Shown: positions 16,472-26,255, counted from the stretch's first letter. The stretch: 64,000 nt of DNA from Bradyrhizobium icense (GCF_001693385.1 NZ_CP016428.1:3782001-3846000), one strand, 5' to 3'. Notes: a model not told the origin generated them from the sequence alone. Made by a program: numbers and translations.

Positions 16472-17797
16472 TTAACCCTCAAAGAACCGGTTTTTCGGCC
16501 GCGGCAGCCCCAAATTCTCCCGCAGGGTCTTGCCCTCATACGCCTTCCGGAAAATCCCGCGTCGCTGCAGCTCCGGCACCACTTTGTCGACGAAATCGTC
16601 CAATCCTGCCGGGAGGAACGGGAACATGATGTTAAAACCGTCACTGCCGCGGCTCGCCAGCCATTCCTCCATCTGGTCGGCGATCGTTTGCGGCGTGCCG
16701 ACAAAGGACAGCCCGCCATAGCCGCCGACGCGCTGGGCGAGCTGGCGCACGGTGAGCTTGTCGCGTGCGGCGGCATCGAGGAGGCGCTGGCGGCCGCTCT
16801 TGCTCGCATTGGTTTCCGGGATCGGCGGCAACGGGCCGTCGGGGTCGAAGCCGGAGGCGTCGGTGCCGAGCTGTACCGAAAGTGAGGCGATGGCGCTGTC
16901 GTAATGCACCATGCTGTCGAGCTTGGCGCGCTTCTCCTTGGCCTCCTCGACGCTGTCGCCGACCACGACGAAGGCGCCGGGCAGGATTTTCAGATGCTCG
17001 GGGTTGCGGCCGATCTTCTCCATGCGGCCCTTGATGTCGACATAAAGCTTCTGCCCGTCGGCGAGGCTGCCGCCGCCGGTGAACACGGCTTCTGCCGTTT
17101 CCGCCGCGAGCTGCTTGCCGTCTTCGGACGCGCCGGCCTGCACGATCAGCGGCCAGCCCTGCACCGGGCGGGCGATGTTCAGCGGCCCCCGCACGGAAAG
17201 ATATTTGCCCTTGTGATTGAGCACGTGCATTTTTGCGGGGTCGAAATAGAGCCCGCTCTCGACGTCGCGCACGAAGGCGTCATCGGCAAAGGAATCCCAG
17301 AGACCAGTGACCACGTCGTAGAACTCGCGCGCCCGCTTGTAGCGCTCGGCGTGCTCCATGTGGTCGTCGAGCCCGAAATTGAGCGCAGCGTCGGGATTGG
17401 AGGTGGTGACGATATTCCACCCCGCACGTCCACCTGAGATGTGATCGAGCGAGGCGAAACGCCGGGCCACATGATAGGGCTCGTCGAATGTCGTCGATCC
17501 CGTCGCGATCAGGCCGATATGCTCGGTGGCGCCGGCCAGCGCCGACAGAAGCGTGAAAGGTTCGAACGAAGTGACGGTGTGGCTGCGCTTGAGCGCGTTG
17601 ATCGGCATGTTCAGCACGGCCAGATGGTCGGCCATGAAGAAGGCGTCGAACTTGCCGGCCTCCAGCTTCTGAATCAGTTGCTTTATCCGCGGAAAATTGA
17701 AATTGGCATCGGGCCATGCGCCCGGATAGCGCCATGCACCGGTATGGATGGAGACCGGCCGCATGAATGCGCCGAGCTTGAGTTGCCGCTGTGCCAT
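16472..17797 (-). CDS. LLM class flavin-dependent monooxygenase (NtaA/SnaA/DszA type)
   Basis: The 441-residue TIM-barrel protein matches the NtaA/SnaA/DszA branch of bacterial luciferase-like enzymes: [44 protein letters not shown] (in outline [20 protein letters not shown]), [20 protein letters not shown] and [14 protein letters not shown]. Such enzymes use FMNH2 and oxygen supplied by a partner reductase to oxidise chelators, sulfur compounds or antibiotics. No flavin reductase gene lies alongside. The substrate is unknown. It stands alone between two palindromic repeats. Confidence 0.9.
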   Translation of the reverse strand: MAQRQLKLGAFMRPVSIHTGAWRYPGAWPDANFNFPRIKQLIQKLEAGKFDAFFMADHLAVLNMPINALKRSHTVTSFEPFTLLSALAGATEHIGLIATGSTTFDEPYHVARRFASLDHISGGRAGWNIVTTSNPDAALNFGLDDHMEHAERYKRAREFYDVVTGLWDSFADDAFVRDVESGLYFDPAKMHVLNHKGKYLSVRGPLNIARPVQGWPLIVQAGASEDGKQLAAETAEAVFTGGGSLADGQKLYVDIKGRMEKIGRNPEHLKILPGAFVVVGDSVEEAKEKRAKLDSMVHYDSAIASLSVQLGTDASGFDPDGPLPPIPETNASKSGRQRLLDAAARDKLTVRQLAQRVGGYGGLSFVGTPQTIADQMEEWLASRGSDGFNIMFPFLPAGLDDFVDKVVPELQRRGIFRKAYEGKTLRENLGLPRPKNRFFEG

Positions 17798-17924
17798 TGC
17801 CCCGTTTCCGTGATCGTTGTTGGGGAAGAGATAGGGAGGCGACTAGGGCAGCGCCAATGGGCCGCGCTGAGAAGAATTTTGCAATTTGAGGGACTGAGGG
17901 AGGATAAGTCCCCGAAAGCCGATA

Positions 17925-18010
17925 CCGTCATTGCGAGCGAAGCGAAGCAATCCATCCCTCCGTTGCGGAAGCGTGGATTGCTTCGTCGCTGACGCTCCTC
18001 GCAATGACGG
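17925..18010. repeat. Dispersed palindromic repeat, CGTCATTGCGAG family, copy 2
   Basis: The left arm CCGTCATTGCGAGCGAAGCG and a right arm ending in CTCCTCGCAATGACGG are near-perfect complements, with AAGCAATCCA and TGGATTGCTT as inner arms. It is a more intact copy than 399-520. It lies between the LLM oxidoreductase and NUDIX genes. Confidence 0.85.
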
Positions 18011-18027
18011 GAGGGAGCGGGGACACT

Positions 18028-18765
18028 CTACGCCCCCAGCACGTCCTTCTGCATCTTGCCGCCGTAGAAGTGGAAGAACGGCACCGGCGCGTCGTGGCGC
18101 AAGGGCCCGGTCGCAAGGCGGCGGTCGAGTTCGGCGAGCACGTTCTTGGTCATGGCATGCGCGTCGGCCAGCGGCTGCGAGCCGATCTCTACCCAGACCA
18201 ACTCCACCAGTTCGGCATCCGCGTGGATCACGCCTTCGACGCGGTGGGCGATGGCCGACGCGTCGGCCGTGAAGAACCGCGTATCAAAGCGGCGGACGCG
18301 GCCGGGCGGGGTGATCGCGCGCGCGATCAGGAAGAGGCCGGACGGATCGGGCAGCAGGCCTGCTTCCGCAAACGGCTTCCAGGCACCGTCGAGCTTCACC
18401 GGCTCGTCGACCTTGCATCCGAGGCAAAGGCCGGTTTCCTCGCAGGCCTCGCGGATCGCGGCAACCGCCAGCGCCCGCGCCCGCGAAGGTGCGATCTTGG
18501 GACTGCCTTTCAGCAGGTTGGCCTCGAGCTCCGGAGAAATCGGAGCGGCGACGGGGATGCGGTTGTCCGACTTGTCGACGCGGCCTCCAGGGAAAACATA
18601 TTTGCCCGGCATGAACACCACCTTGTCGTGGCGCTTGCCGACCAGCACCTTCGGTTTGTCGCCGGAGCGGTCGATCAGGATCAGCGTGGCTGCATCCTTG
18701 GGCCGGAAATAAGGATGATGATCGGCTTCTTTTTCTTCTCTTACAGCGGTCGCGGCGTCGTTCAT
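18028..18765 (-). CDS. NUDIX hydrolase, NUDT19-like
   Basis: The 245-residue protein starts with KDAATLILIDRSGDKPKVLVGKR and FMPGKYVFPGGRVDKSDN, then AAIREACEETGLCLG, the REACEET core of the Nudix box. A long insertion between GGRVD and REACEET is typical of the NUDT7/NUDT19 CoA-diphosphatase-like branch. Nudix enzymes cleave nucleoside diphosphates linked to another moiety. A coenzyme A or acyl-CoA substrate is a guess from the branch. It follows DUF983 by 38 bases on the same strand, so it probably shares the topA-rnr transcript. Confidence 0.87.
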   Translation of the reverse strand: MNDAATAVREEKEADHHPYFRPKDAATLILIDRSGDKPKVLVGKRHDKVVFMPGKYVFPGGRVDKSDNRIPVAAPISPELEANLLKGSPKIAPSRARALAVAAIREACEETGLCLGCKVDEPVKLDGAWKPFAEAGLLPDPSGLFLIARAITPPGRVRRFDTRFFTADASAIAHRVEGVIHADAELVELVWVEIGSQPLADAHAMTKNVLAELDRRLATGPLRHDAPVPFFHFYGGKMQKDVLGA

Positions 18766-18803
18766 CCCATCCCCATTTTCGTGCTCTTGTTGTCCCGGTT
18801 TAG

Positions 18804-19241
18804 CTAGACCGGCGGGATGTCGCTAGGGGCATTTTCGTCAAAGCCATGCATGCGCAGCGCCCATTGGATGCCGACCACCGCGCCCTTGATCGGCTGCAAC
18901 AGCACGAGCGAGGAGACGAGCGTCGCCGGCAGATACATCGCCAGTTGCAGCCACACCGCGGGCGAATAGTTGGTCTCGATCCACAGCGCCGCCGGTACCA
19001 CGATGTGGCCGACGATGACGATGACGAGGTAGGCCGGCAGGTCGTCGGCGCGGTGCGGGGTAAAATCGAGTCCGCACTTCGAGCAATTATCCGCAGTCTT
19101 CAGGAAAGCGCGAAACATCTTGCCTTCGCCGCAACGCGGACAACGGCAACGGAAGCCGCGCTTCATCGCGGTCCAGAGGTCGCGCTTCTCGGCCTGCGCG
19201 GTTTCCCGGGTCCATGTCGTCGCGGTGCTCACCGTTTCCAT
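18804..19241 (-). CDS. DUF983 membrane protein with zinc-ribbon
   Basis: The 145-residue protein has a Cys4 motif CPRCGEGKMF...CSKCG at about residues 34-58, followed by two membrane helices (YLVIVIVGHIVVPAALWI and LAMYLPATLVSSLVLLQ). This is the DUF983 pattern. The function is unknown. Its start overlaps the end of rnr by 13 bases, and a DUF983 gene right after rnr is common in related genomes as far as I recall, so translation is probably coupled. Confidence 0.9.
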   Translation of the reverse strand: METVSTATTWTRETAQAEKRDLWTAMKRGFRCRCPRCGEGKMFRAFLKTADNCSKCGLDFTPHRADDLPAYLVIVIVGHIVVPAALWIETNYSPAVWLQLAMYLPATLVSSLVLLQPIKGAVVGIQWALRMHGFDENAPSDIPPV

Positions 19242-21571
19242 GACTTGCCTTTCTTCGATTTGCCGGACTTGGCTTTGCCCGACTTGCCCTTGAGGGGCTT
19301 GCGAACCTTGTCGCGAGGGCTGCGGCCCGGATGCGATTTCGACGGCTTTGTCGATGCTTTCGCGCCGTCGCGTTTTCTGCCGCGCGGAATGACCTGACCT
19401 TCCGACAACAACTCGAACCGCAACGCGCCGGCTACCGGTGCCGCTTCTACCAGACGCACGTCGACAACGTCACCCAATCGGTGCATGGCACCGCTGCGTG
19501 AGCCGACGAGCGCGTGACGCGTCTCGTCGTAATTGTAGTATTCGGTGCCGAGCGTGCGGATCGGGATCAGCCCGTCGGCGCCGGTATCCGATAGCTTCAC
19601 AAACAGGCCGGCGCGCGTCACGCCCGAGATACGGCCCTGAAACGTTGCGCCGATACGGTCGGCGAGAAAATGCGCGATCAGCCGGTCGGCGGTCTCGCGT
19701 TCGGCCTTCATGGCGCGCCGCTCGGTGAGCGAAATCTGCGCCGCGACCTCGCTCAGCGTTTCCAGCGTCTCGCTCTCCGGCAACGCGCCTTCACCGAGAC
19801 CGAGCGCGCGGATCAGCGCGCGATGCACGATCAGATCGGCATATCGCCTGATCGGTGAAGTGAAGTGCGCGTAGCGGCGCAGGTTGAGGCCGAAATGGCC
19901 GTAATTCTCCGCCGAGTATTCCGCCTGGGCCTGCGAGCGCAGCACCACCTCGTTGACCAGCGGCTCGTAGTCCTCGCCGCGGACCTGGCCCAGCACCCGA
20001 TTGAACAGCGAGGGGCGTAGCGCACCGGTCTTCGCAAACGGCAGGTCGAGCGTTTTCAGGAATTCCTGGAGATTATGAACCTTCTCCAGGGTCGGTTCGT
20101 CATGCACACGATAGATAAGCGGCAACGCCTTTTTTTCAAGCGTTTCGGCCGCGGCGACGTTGGCGAGGATCATGAATTCCTCGATCAAACGGTGCGCATC
20201 GAGACGCTCCGGCACGATGACGCGATCGACGGTGCCGTCGGGCTTGAGCAGGATTTTTCGCTCGGGCAGATCGAGATCGAGCGGATCGCGCTCGTCGCGC
20301 GCGAGTTTTACAAGCGCATAGGCCGCGTAGAGCGGATTCAGGATCGGTCCCAGAAGCGGGCCTGTTGTGTCGTCGGGGCGTCCATCGATCGCGGCCTGCG
20401 CCTGCGCGTAGTGCAGCTTTGCAGCCGAGCGCATCAGCACGCGATGAAAGCTGTGCGACCGCTTGCGGCCGTCGGATCCGATGACGAGCCGCACCGCGAG
20501 CGCGCCGCGCGCTTCGCCCGGCACCAGCGAACAGAGATCGTTGGAGATGCGCTCGGGCAGCATCGGCACCACGCGGTCCGGAAAATACACCGAATTGCCG
20601 CGCGTCACCGCTTCGCGGTCCAGCGCCGAGCCCGGCCGCACATAGAAGGCGACGTCGGCAATCGCGACGTGGACGATGTAGCCGCCCTTGTTGTTCGGAT
20701 CGGGATCGGGCGCGGCATGCACCGCGTCGTCATGATCCTTCGCGTCCGGCGGATCGATGGTGACGAGCGGCAGCTCGCGCCAGTCCTCGCGTCCCTTCAG
20801 CGTCGCAGGCTCGGCGGCCTCGGCCTCGCGCAACGCAGAAGGCGAGAAGGCTTGCGGGATTTCGTGGGCATGGATCGCGATCAGGCTGATCGCCTTTTCG
20901 CTCGACAGCGAGCCGAGCCGCTCCTTCACCTTGCCCGAGGCGAGGCCATAGCCGCGCGAGCGCACCAGATCGACGCTAATGAGGTCGCCATCCTCGGCGC
21001 CCGCGGTGTCCGATGGCGCGATATTCAATTCGCGCCCGGCCTGCTTCTTGTCGACGGGAACGAGCAGGCCGCCGCCACCAGGCAGTTTGCGGAAGATGCC
21101 GAGCACGCGCGTGCGGGCCTGATCGATGATCTTGATGATGCGCCCGCGATAGGGGGCGCCTTCGCCATCATCGGCCTTCTCGATCCGCAACAGGGCTCGG
21201 TCGCCGACACCCGCTGCAGTGCCGGGTTGCAGACGGCGCGGGACGTGGATACGGATCTTCGGCGCGGGGCCGCTCTGTTCCGTGTCCCATTCGGTGGGAG
21301 TGGCGAGCAGTTCGCCGTCGGTGTCGCGCCCCGTGATGTCGGCGATCACGGTCGGGGGCAGGAGAGCCGTCTCGTGGATTTTCCGGCCGCGTCTGGCGAT
21401 GGCGCCTTCGTCGGCGAGGTCGCGCAGGATACGTTTCAGCTCGGCGCGGTCAGCATTCTTCAGGCCGAACTCGCGGGCGATTTCCCGCGTGCCGATCTTG
21501 CCAGGATGCGCACGAATAAAGGCGACGATGGCGTCCCGGGCCGGAAAGCCATGGTCGTGTTTTCTCTTCAC
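19229..21571 (-). CDS. rnr: Ribonuclease R
   Basis: The 780-residue exoribonuclease of the RNB family has an N-terminal winged-helix region, cold-shock OB domains, and the catalytic domain with VTIDPPDAKDHDDAVHA (metal-binding Asp cluster). A C-terminal S1 domain (GRISGVTRAGLFVKLSDTGADGLIP) is followed by a lysine-rich tail (KSGKAKSGKSKKGKS). It degrades structured RNA 3' to 5' and takes part in trans-translation-linked decay. The GTG start at 21571 follows the topA stop with no gap, with GGGG about 9 bases upstream. Confidence 0.96.
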   Translation of the reverse strand: MKRKHDHGFPARDAIVAFIRAHPGKIGTREIAREFGLKNADRAELKRILRDLADEGAIARRGRKIHETALLPPTVIADITGRDTDGELLATPTEWDTEQSGPAPKIRIHVPRRLQPGTAAGVGDRALLRIEKADDGEGAPYRGRIIKIIDQARTRVLGIFRKLPGGGGLLVPVDKKQAGRELNIAPSDTAGAEDGDLISVDLVRSRGYGLASGKVKERLGSLSSEKAISLIAIHAHEIPQAFSPSALREAEAAEPATLKGREDWRELPLVTIDPPDAKDHDDAVHAAPDPDPNNKGGYIVHVAIADVAFYVRPGSALDREAVTRGNSVYFPDRVVPMLPERISNDLCSLVPGEARGALAVRLVIGSDGRKRSHSFHRVLMRSAAKLHYAQAQAAIDGRPDDTTGPLLGPILNPLYAAYALVKLARDERDPLDLDLPERKILLKPDGTVDRVIVPERLDAHRLIEEFMILANVAAAETLEKKALPLIYRVHDEPTLEKVHNLQEFLKTLDLPFAKTGALRPSLFNRVLGQVRGEDYEPLVNEVVLRSQAQAEYSAENYGHFGLNLRRYAHFTSPIRRYADLIVHRALIRALGLGEGALPESETLETLSEVAAQISLTERRAMKAERETADRLIAHFLADRIGATFQGRISGVTRAGLFVKLSDTGADGLIPIRTLGTEYYNYDETRHALVGSRSGAMHRLGDVVDVRLVEAAPVAGALRFELLSEGQVIPRGRKRDGAKASTKPSKSHPGRSPRDKVRKPLKGKSGKAKSGKSKKGKSWKR

Positions 21572-24346
21572 TTATCCCCGCGCCTTGCCCGCGCTCTTCT
21601 TCGCGGGCGTCTTGGGTGCAGTGGGCTTCGCCGCCGATGTCTTGGCGGCGGACGCGACCGGCGCACGCGCCTTGCTCACGGCATCCGATTTCGGCTTCGC
21701 GGCAGCTTTCTTCGATGCTGCCTTCTTGGCAGGTTTTGGCGCATCAGGATCGGCAGCCTTGGTGGCAGTCTTGCTCGCAGTCTTGGCGGCGGCCTTCTTC
21801 GGCGCGGCCTTTTTCGCGGCGCGTTTCGGCTTGCCGCCGCCCTTGGCGGCGCGCTCGTCGATCAATGCGATGGCTTCGGCCAGCGTGATCGTCTCCGGCG
21901 TCTTGTCGCTCGGGATCGTGGCGTTGACGCCGCCGGCGGTGACATAGGCGCCATAGCGGCCGTTCTTGACTGCCACGCCGCCAAGGCTCGGATGCTCGCC
22001 GAGCGGCTTGCCGGGATCGGCGCCGAAGCGACGGCCGCTCGGACCTTTTGCGATCTTTTCTGCGATCAGCGTCACCGCGCGGTTAAGGCCGATGTCGAAC
22101 ACCTCGTCGCCGGCTTCAAGGCTCGCATAGGTCTTCTCGTGACGCACGAACGGACCGAAGCGGCCGATGCCGGCGGTGATCGGCTGGCCGGTTTCCGGAT
22201 GTTTTCCAATTTCACGCGGCAGCGATAAGAGCTTCAATGCCAGTTCCAGCTCCATGTCGCCGGGCGACATGTTTTTCGGAATGCCGGCGCGCTTGGGCTT
22301 TTCGTCTTCGGGATAGTCCTTCTGCTCGCCGAGCTGGATGTAGGGGCCGAAGCGTCCGGCTTTCACCGTCACGTCAAGATCGGTTTCGGGGTCCTTGCCG
22401 AGCACGCGGTCGGCGCTCGCCTCCGAGTCGGCGGCCAGCGGACGGGTGTAGCGGCATTCCGGATAATTCGAGCAGCCGACGAAGGCGCCAAACTTTCCAG
22501 CCTTGAGGTTCAGCCGTCCCGTGCCGCAGGTCGGGCACTGTCTGATGTCGCCGCCATCGGCGCGGGCGGGGTAGATGTGCGGCCCCAGCATGTCGTCGAG
22601 TGCATCCAGCACCTCGGCGACACGCAGATCCTTGATGTCGTTGACCGCCCCGATGAAGCCGGTCCAGAAATCCTGCAGCACCTGCTGCCAGGAAATCTCG
22701 TTGTTGGAGATGCGGTCGAGCTGCTCTTCCAGCGCGGCGGTGAAGTCATACTCCACATAGCGCGAGAAGAAGTTTTCGAGGAACGCGACCACGACGCGGC
22801 CCTTGTCCTCGCCATGCAGCCGCTTCTTTTCCAGCTTGACGTAGCCGCGGTCCTTCAGGACCTGCAGGATCGAGGCGTAGGTCGAGGGACGGCCGATGCC
22901 GAGCTCTTCCATTCGCTTGACCAGCGAGGCCTCGGAGAAGCGCGGCGGCGGCTCGGTGAAATGCTGGGTGACGGCAAGCGCCTGCCGCTTCAAGGCTTCG
23001 CCTTCGCTCATCGCGGGGAGGCGGCGCGAATCCTCGTCTTCCTCGTCGTCGCGACCTTCCTGGTAGAGCGCGAGGAAGCCGTCGAACTTGATGACCTGGC
23101 CCGAAGCGCGCAGCTCCAATACGCGAGAGCCGGCCTTGGCCGCGATATCAACGGTGGTGCGTTCGAGTTCGGCCGATTCCATCTGGCTCGCAATGGTGCG
23201 GATCCAGATCAGCTCATAGAGTTTCGCCTGATCGGGGTCGAGGCGGCGGCGCATCTCGGCGGGCCGGCGCGACAGATCGGTCGGGCGGATCGCTTCGTGC
23301 GCTTCCTGCGCGTTCTTGGCCTTGGTCTGGTACTGGCGCGGCGCGTCGGGCACATAGGCGTTGCCGTAATCCTCGCCGATCACCTTGCGGGCCTGGGTGA
23401 TCGCCGAGCCGTCGATCTGCACGCCGTCGGTTCGCATATAGGTGATGAGGCCTGTGGTCTCGCCGCCGATATCGATGCCTTCGTAGAGCCGCTGCGCGAT
23501 CCGCATGGTGTGCGCCGGCGCAAAGCCGAGCTTGCGACTGGCTTCCTGCTGCAATGTCGAGGTCGTGAAGGGCGCCTGCGGATTGCGGCGCGCGGGCTTG
23601 GCTTCGACGGTCGAAACCGTGAAGTTCGCCGCTTCAATGGCCTTCTTGAGGTCTTCGGCTTCGGCGCCGGAGCCGATGTCGAGCCGCTGGATCTTCTTGC
23701 CGTCGGCGCCGACGAGGCGCGCCTCAAAGCTGTCGCCGCGCGGCGTGGTCAGGGTCGCGACCAGCGACCAGTATTCACGCGGGACGAATTTTTCGATTTC
23801 GAGTTCGCGGTCGCAGACCAGCCGCAGCGCGACCGACTGCACGCGGCCGGCCGAGCGCGCGCCCGGCAGCTTGCGCCACAACACGGGTGAGAGCGTGAAG
23901 CCGACCAGATAGTCCAGCGCACGGCGCGCCATATAGGCGTCGACCAGCGCGCCATCGATCTGGCGCGGCGCCTTCATCGCATCGGTCACCGCTTGCTTGG
24001 TGATGGCGTTGAACACCACGCGCTCGATCTTCTGATCCTTCAGCGCACGTTTCTCCTTCATCACCTCCAGCACGTGCCAGGAGATCGCTTCGCCCTCGCG
24101 ATCGGGGTCGGTCGCGAGAATCAGTCGGCTGGCGCCCTTCAGCGCCTTGGCGATGTCGTTGAGCCGGCCGGCCGCCTTGGGATCGACCTCCCAGATCATC
24201 TGAAAATTGGCGTCCGGGTCGACTGAACCGTTCTTGGCGGGAAGGTCGCGGACATGGCCGAACGAGGCCAGAACCTCGTAGGAGGCGCCCAAATACTTAT
24301 TGATCGTCTTGGCTTTCGCCGGCGACTCCACGATGACGATATTCAT
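21572..24346 (-). CDS. topA: DNA topoisomerase I
   Basis: The 924-residue type IA topoisomerase relaxes negative supercoils. The N-terminal TOPRIM segment reads MNIVIVESPAKAKTINKYLG and LATDPDREGEAISWHV. The catalytic Tyr is in GLITYMRTDGVQI. One Cys4 zinc ribbon remains (CPTCG...CSNYPEC, about residue 600), followed by repeated TOPRIM-C modules with KxGRFGPY-type sequences. The last 90 or so residues are an Ala/Lys-rich, histone-H1-like tail. It is followed at once by rnr. The dprA gene lies upstream on the same strand but is separated by HxlR, SDR and azoR genes. Confidence 0.97.
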   Translation of the reverse strand: MNIVIVESPAKAKTINKYLGASYEVLASFGHVRDLPAKNGSVDPDANFQMIWEVDPKAAGRLNDIAKALKGASRLILATDPDREGEAISWHVLEVMKEKRALKDQKIERVVFNAITKQAVTDAMKAPRQIDGALVDAYMARRALDYLVGFTLSPVLWRKLPGARSAGRVQSVALRLVCDRELEIEKFVPREYWSLVATLTTPRGDSFEARLVGADGKKIQRLDIGSGAEAEDLKKAIEAANFTVSTVEAKPARRNPQAPFTTSTLQQEASRKLGFAPAHTMRIAQRLYEGIDIGGETTGLITYMRTDGVQIDGSAITQARKVIGEDYGNAYVPDAPRQYQTKAKNAQEAHEAIRPTDLSRRPAEMRRRLDPDQAKLYELIWIRTIASQMESAELERTTVDIAAKAGSRVLELRASGQVIKFDGFLALYQEGRDDEEDEDSRRLPAMSEGEALKRQALAVTQHFTEPPPRFSEASLVKRMEELGIGRPSTYASILQVLKDRGYVKLEKKRLHGEDKGRVVVAFLENFFSRYVEYDFTAALEEQLDRISNNEISWQQVLQDFWTGFIGAVNDIKDLRVAEVLDALDDMLGPHIYPARADGGDIRQCPTCGTGRLNLKAGKFGAFVGCSNYPECRYTRPLAADSEASADRVLGKDPETDLDVTVKAGRFGPYIQLGEQKDYPEDEKPKRAGIPKNMSPGDMELELALKLLSLPREIGKHPETGQPITAGIGRFGPFVRHEKTYASLEAGDEVFDIGLNRAVTLIAEKIAKGPSGRRFGADPGKPLGEHPSLGGVAVKNGRYGAYVTAGGVNATIPSDKTPETITLAEAIALIDERAAKGGGKPKRAAKKAAPKKAAAKTASKTATKAADPDAPKPAKKAASKKAAAKPKSDAVSKARAPVASAAKTSAAKPTAPKTPAKKSAGKARG

Positions 24347-24552
24347 GTCATTCCAATGGCTTACGGGAAAAGATAAAGGCGGGTTCCGCGAGACTCGCGG
24401 CCCACCGATTGGACCCGAACATGGGTGGTGAGGCGCCCCCTGTCAAATCGGCAAATGCCGCCAGGGAACCGTTTGATGTCCACTTATATCTGAGGAGTTG
24501 CGAAATACGCCCTAGAGTTGCGGTACCAAAGGGGTTATTTCTGGGCAATACT

Positions 24553-24825
24553 ATGTGTCATTGGGATGCAAGTTTTTTGAGCAAAGCTGCGGGCGGCCGG
24601 AAGCGGAAGACTTCGGGCAAGAAACCGGAATCGCCAACCGAAGAACCAGAACGAGGTGAGGAGGGCGGCCCCGACGAGGCCGTGGCCTTCATTGCGGAAA
24701 CCGTTGCCGAATTGGTCAAGCTCGCCGAGCGCCATCGGCTCGAGGTGCTGAGCCATTTGCTGGGCATGGCGCAACTCGAGGCGGAAGAGCGGTTGCGGAC
24801 CCGCAGCAAACGCAAGCTGTCGTGA
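24553..24825 (+). CDS. Small conserved-looking protein of unknown function
   Basis: The 90-residue product has a basic, Ser/Lys/Glu-rich N-terminal half with GRKRKTSGKKPE, then a helical segment AVAFIAETVAELVKLAERHRLEVLSHLLGMAQLEAEE, ending in a basic RSKRKLS tail. No membrane segment or signal peptide is seen. I recognise the helical pattern as one found in Bradyrhizobium hypothetical proteins but know no function. It is divergent from topA. The frame is open to 24409, but the ATG at 24553 precedes the plausible coding part. Confidence 0.6.
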   Translation: MCHWDASFLSKAAGGRKRKTSGKKPESPTEEPERGEEGGPDEAVAFIAETVAELVKLAERHRLEVLSHLLGMAQLEAEERLRTRSKRKLS

Positions 24826-24899
24826 GAATTCGAACCGAGGGCAGCCTCCTGCGGAGCATTCTCCCTTTCCCCTCTCGCGGGGAGAGGAGAAGAAGTCGG

Positions 24900-25376
24900 C
24901 TACGCTGTAACCCGCCGGCCTTGCTTTCCCGCCGGCCGTGGCTTCAACGCCGTATCTCCCGCACCCAATAACCGCCCGTCCTGCGAATAGAGTTCGAGCT
25001 TGCGAACCGGCTTACCTTTTTCCTTGTCGACCAGGATGGTGGCGATCTCTTCCGGGTGCTCGTCGAATTCCTCGCTCCACTGCCGCAGGGCGACCAGGAT
25101 GGGGAAGACGCCGCGGCCCTTCGGCGTCAGCAGATATTCCTGATAGGCACTGCCGTCGGAAGCGGGCGCAGTTTTCAGAATGCCCTGATTGATCAGCGCC
25201 CGCAGCCGCACCGTGAGGATGTTCTTGGCGAGGCCCAGTCTCTTCTGGAATTCGCTGAAGCGGCTGATGCCAAACAGCGCCTCGCGAATGATCAGCATCG
25301 ACCACCAGTCGCCGATCGCATCCAGCGAGCGCGCGATCGGGCAATCGTCGTGCTCAAAGCTGGTCCGTTTCACCAT
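24900..25376 (-). CDS. HxlR family transcriptional regulator
   Basis: The 158-residue protein has the HxlR winged helix: CPIARSLDAIGDWWSMLIIREALFGISRFSEFQ and LGLAKNILTVRLRALINQGIL with a Cys near the N-terminus (DDCPIA) that in related redox-sensing members is the reactive residue. A C-terminal extension of about 50 residues is longer than usual. The ATG at 25376 has GGAG 8-11 bases upstream; one at 25388 is also possible. It is divergent from a short-chain dehydrogenase gene and probably represses it through the inverted repeat between them. Confidence 0.9.
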   Translation of the reverse strand: MVKRTSFEHDDCPIARSLDAIGDWWSMLIIREALFGISRFSEFQKRLGLAKNILTVRLRALINQGILKTAPASDGSAYQEYLLTPKGRGVFPILVALRQWSEEFDEHPEEIATILVDKEKGKPVRKLELYSQDGRLLGAGDTALKPRPAGKQGRRVTA

Positions 25377-25414
25377 GGGTGGCTCCATCGAACAGGACCG
25401 ATCACGGTCTTGTG

Positions 25415-25468
25415 TGGTTGCAATATTAAACCAGATGCCGTAGGCAATCTAGTTTAATGATGCAACCA
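25415..25468. promoter_or_regulatory. Candidate HxlR operator, long inverted repeat
   Basis: The arm TGGTTGCAATATTAAAC (25415-25431) and the arm GTTTAATGATGCAACCA (25452-25468) are complementary at 15 of 17 positions, with 20 bases between. They lie between the divergent HxlR and dehydrogenase genes, 13 bases before the dehydrogenase ATG. This AT-rich element in GC-rich DNA is a likely binding site. Confidence 0.65.
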
Positions 25469-25481
25469 TCAGGGACATGTC

Positions 25482-26255
25482 ATGAGGCTCGCGAACAAGA
25501 CGGCGTTGATCACGGGCGGCAACAGCGGCATCGGTCTCGCGACCGCAAAACTGTTCGTGGCCGAAGGTGCCCGGGTCGTCATCACCGGACGAAATCAGGC
25601 GACGCTCGCGGCTGCGGCGAAGGAGTTGGGCCCAAACGCGTTGGCGATCGCGGCTGACGCCACCGACATCGCGGCGACCGAAGCTGCGATCGGGAAGGGG
25701 GCCGAAAAGTTCGGCAAGTACGACATCCTGTTCGCCAATGCCGGCATCGCCGGCGGCACGCCGCTTGGCGACTCAACCCTCGAGGCGTTCGAGAAGGTCA
25801 TCAGCACCAACCTGACCGGCGTGTTCTTCACCGTGCAATCGGCGCTGCCGCATCTCAACGACAACGCCTCGATCATTCTCAGCGGCTCGGTGATCTCGGT
25901 GCTCGGCATTCCCGGCTATTCGGCCTATGGCGCGGCCAAGGCCGGCGTGCGCGCGATGGCGCGGATCATGGCGTCGGAATTGTCGCCGCGCGGCATCCGC
26001 GTCAACGTGGTGGCGCCCGGTGCGATTCGCACCCCGATATGGGGGGCGGCGATCGCCACGCCGGAAGCCGAAAAGGCGTTTGAAAAGCGCATCGCGCTGT
26101 CGACGCCACTCGGCCGGATCGGCGAACCCGAGCATATTTCCAAGACGGTGCTGTTTCTGGCGTCAGACGATTCCGCCCATGTTCAGGGCCAGGAATTGTT
26201 CGTCGATGGCGGCGCCACGGCCTCGCCGAGCGGTGCGCCAATCTATCGGGGGTAG
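25482..26255 (+). CDS. SDR family oxidoreductase
   Basis: The 257-residue classical short-chain dehydrogenase has the cofactor motif TGGNSGIGLATAK at about residues 10-20, NAG in FANAGIAGG, the catalytic Ser in LSGSVISV and Y-x-x-x-K in YSAYGAAKAG. The C-terminal FLASDDSAHVQGQELFVDGG is usual. It reduces or oxidises an unknown small carbonyl/alcohol with NAD(P)H. The divergent HxlR gene and inverted repeat suggest induction by an electrophile or a redox signal. The NXXXK active-site Asn is expected upstream of the Ser segment. Confidence 0.92.
   Translation: MRLANKTALITGGNSGIGLATAKLFVAEGARVVITGRNQATLAAAAKELGPNALAIAADATDIAATEAAIGKGAEKFGKYDILFANAGIAGGTPLGDSTLEAFEKVISTNLTGVFFTVQSALPHLNDNASIILSGSVISVLGIPGYSAYGAAKAGVRAMARIMASELSPRGIRVNVVAPGAIRTPIWGAAIATPEAEKAFEKRIALSTPLGRIGEPEHISKTVLFLASDDSAHVQGQELFVDGGATASPSGAPIYRG

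Noticed and set aside
20075..22228. 717-codon plus-strand open frame opposite rnr and topA
   Set aside because: It spans the junction of two well-identified minus-strand genes and is Arg/Ala-rich low-complexity, as expected for an antisense artefact.
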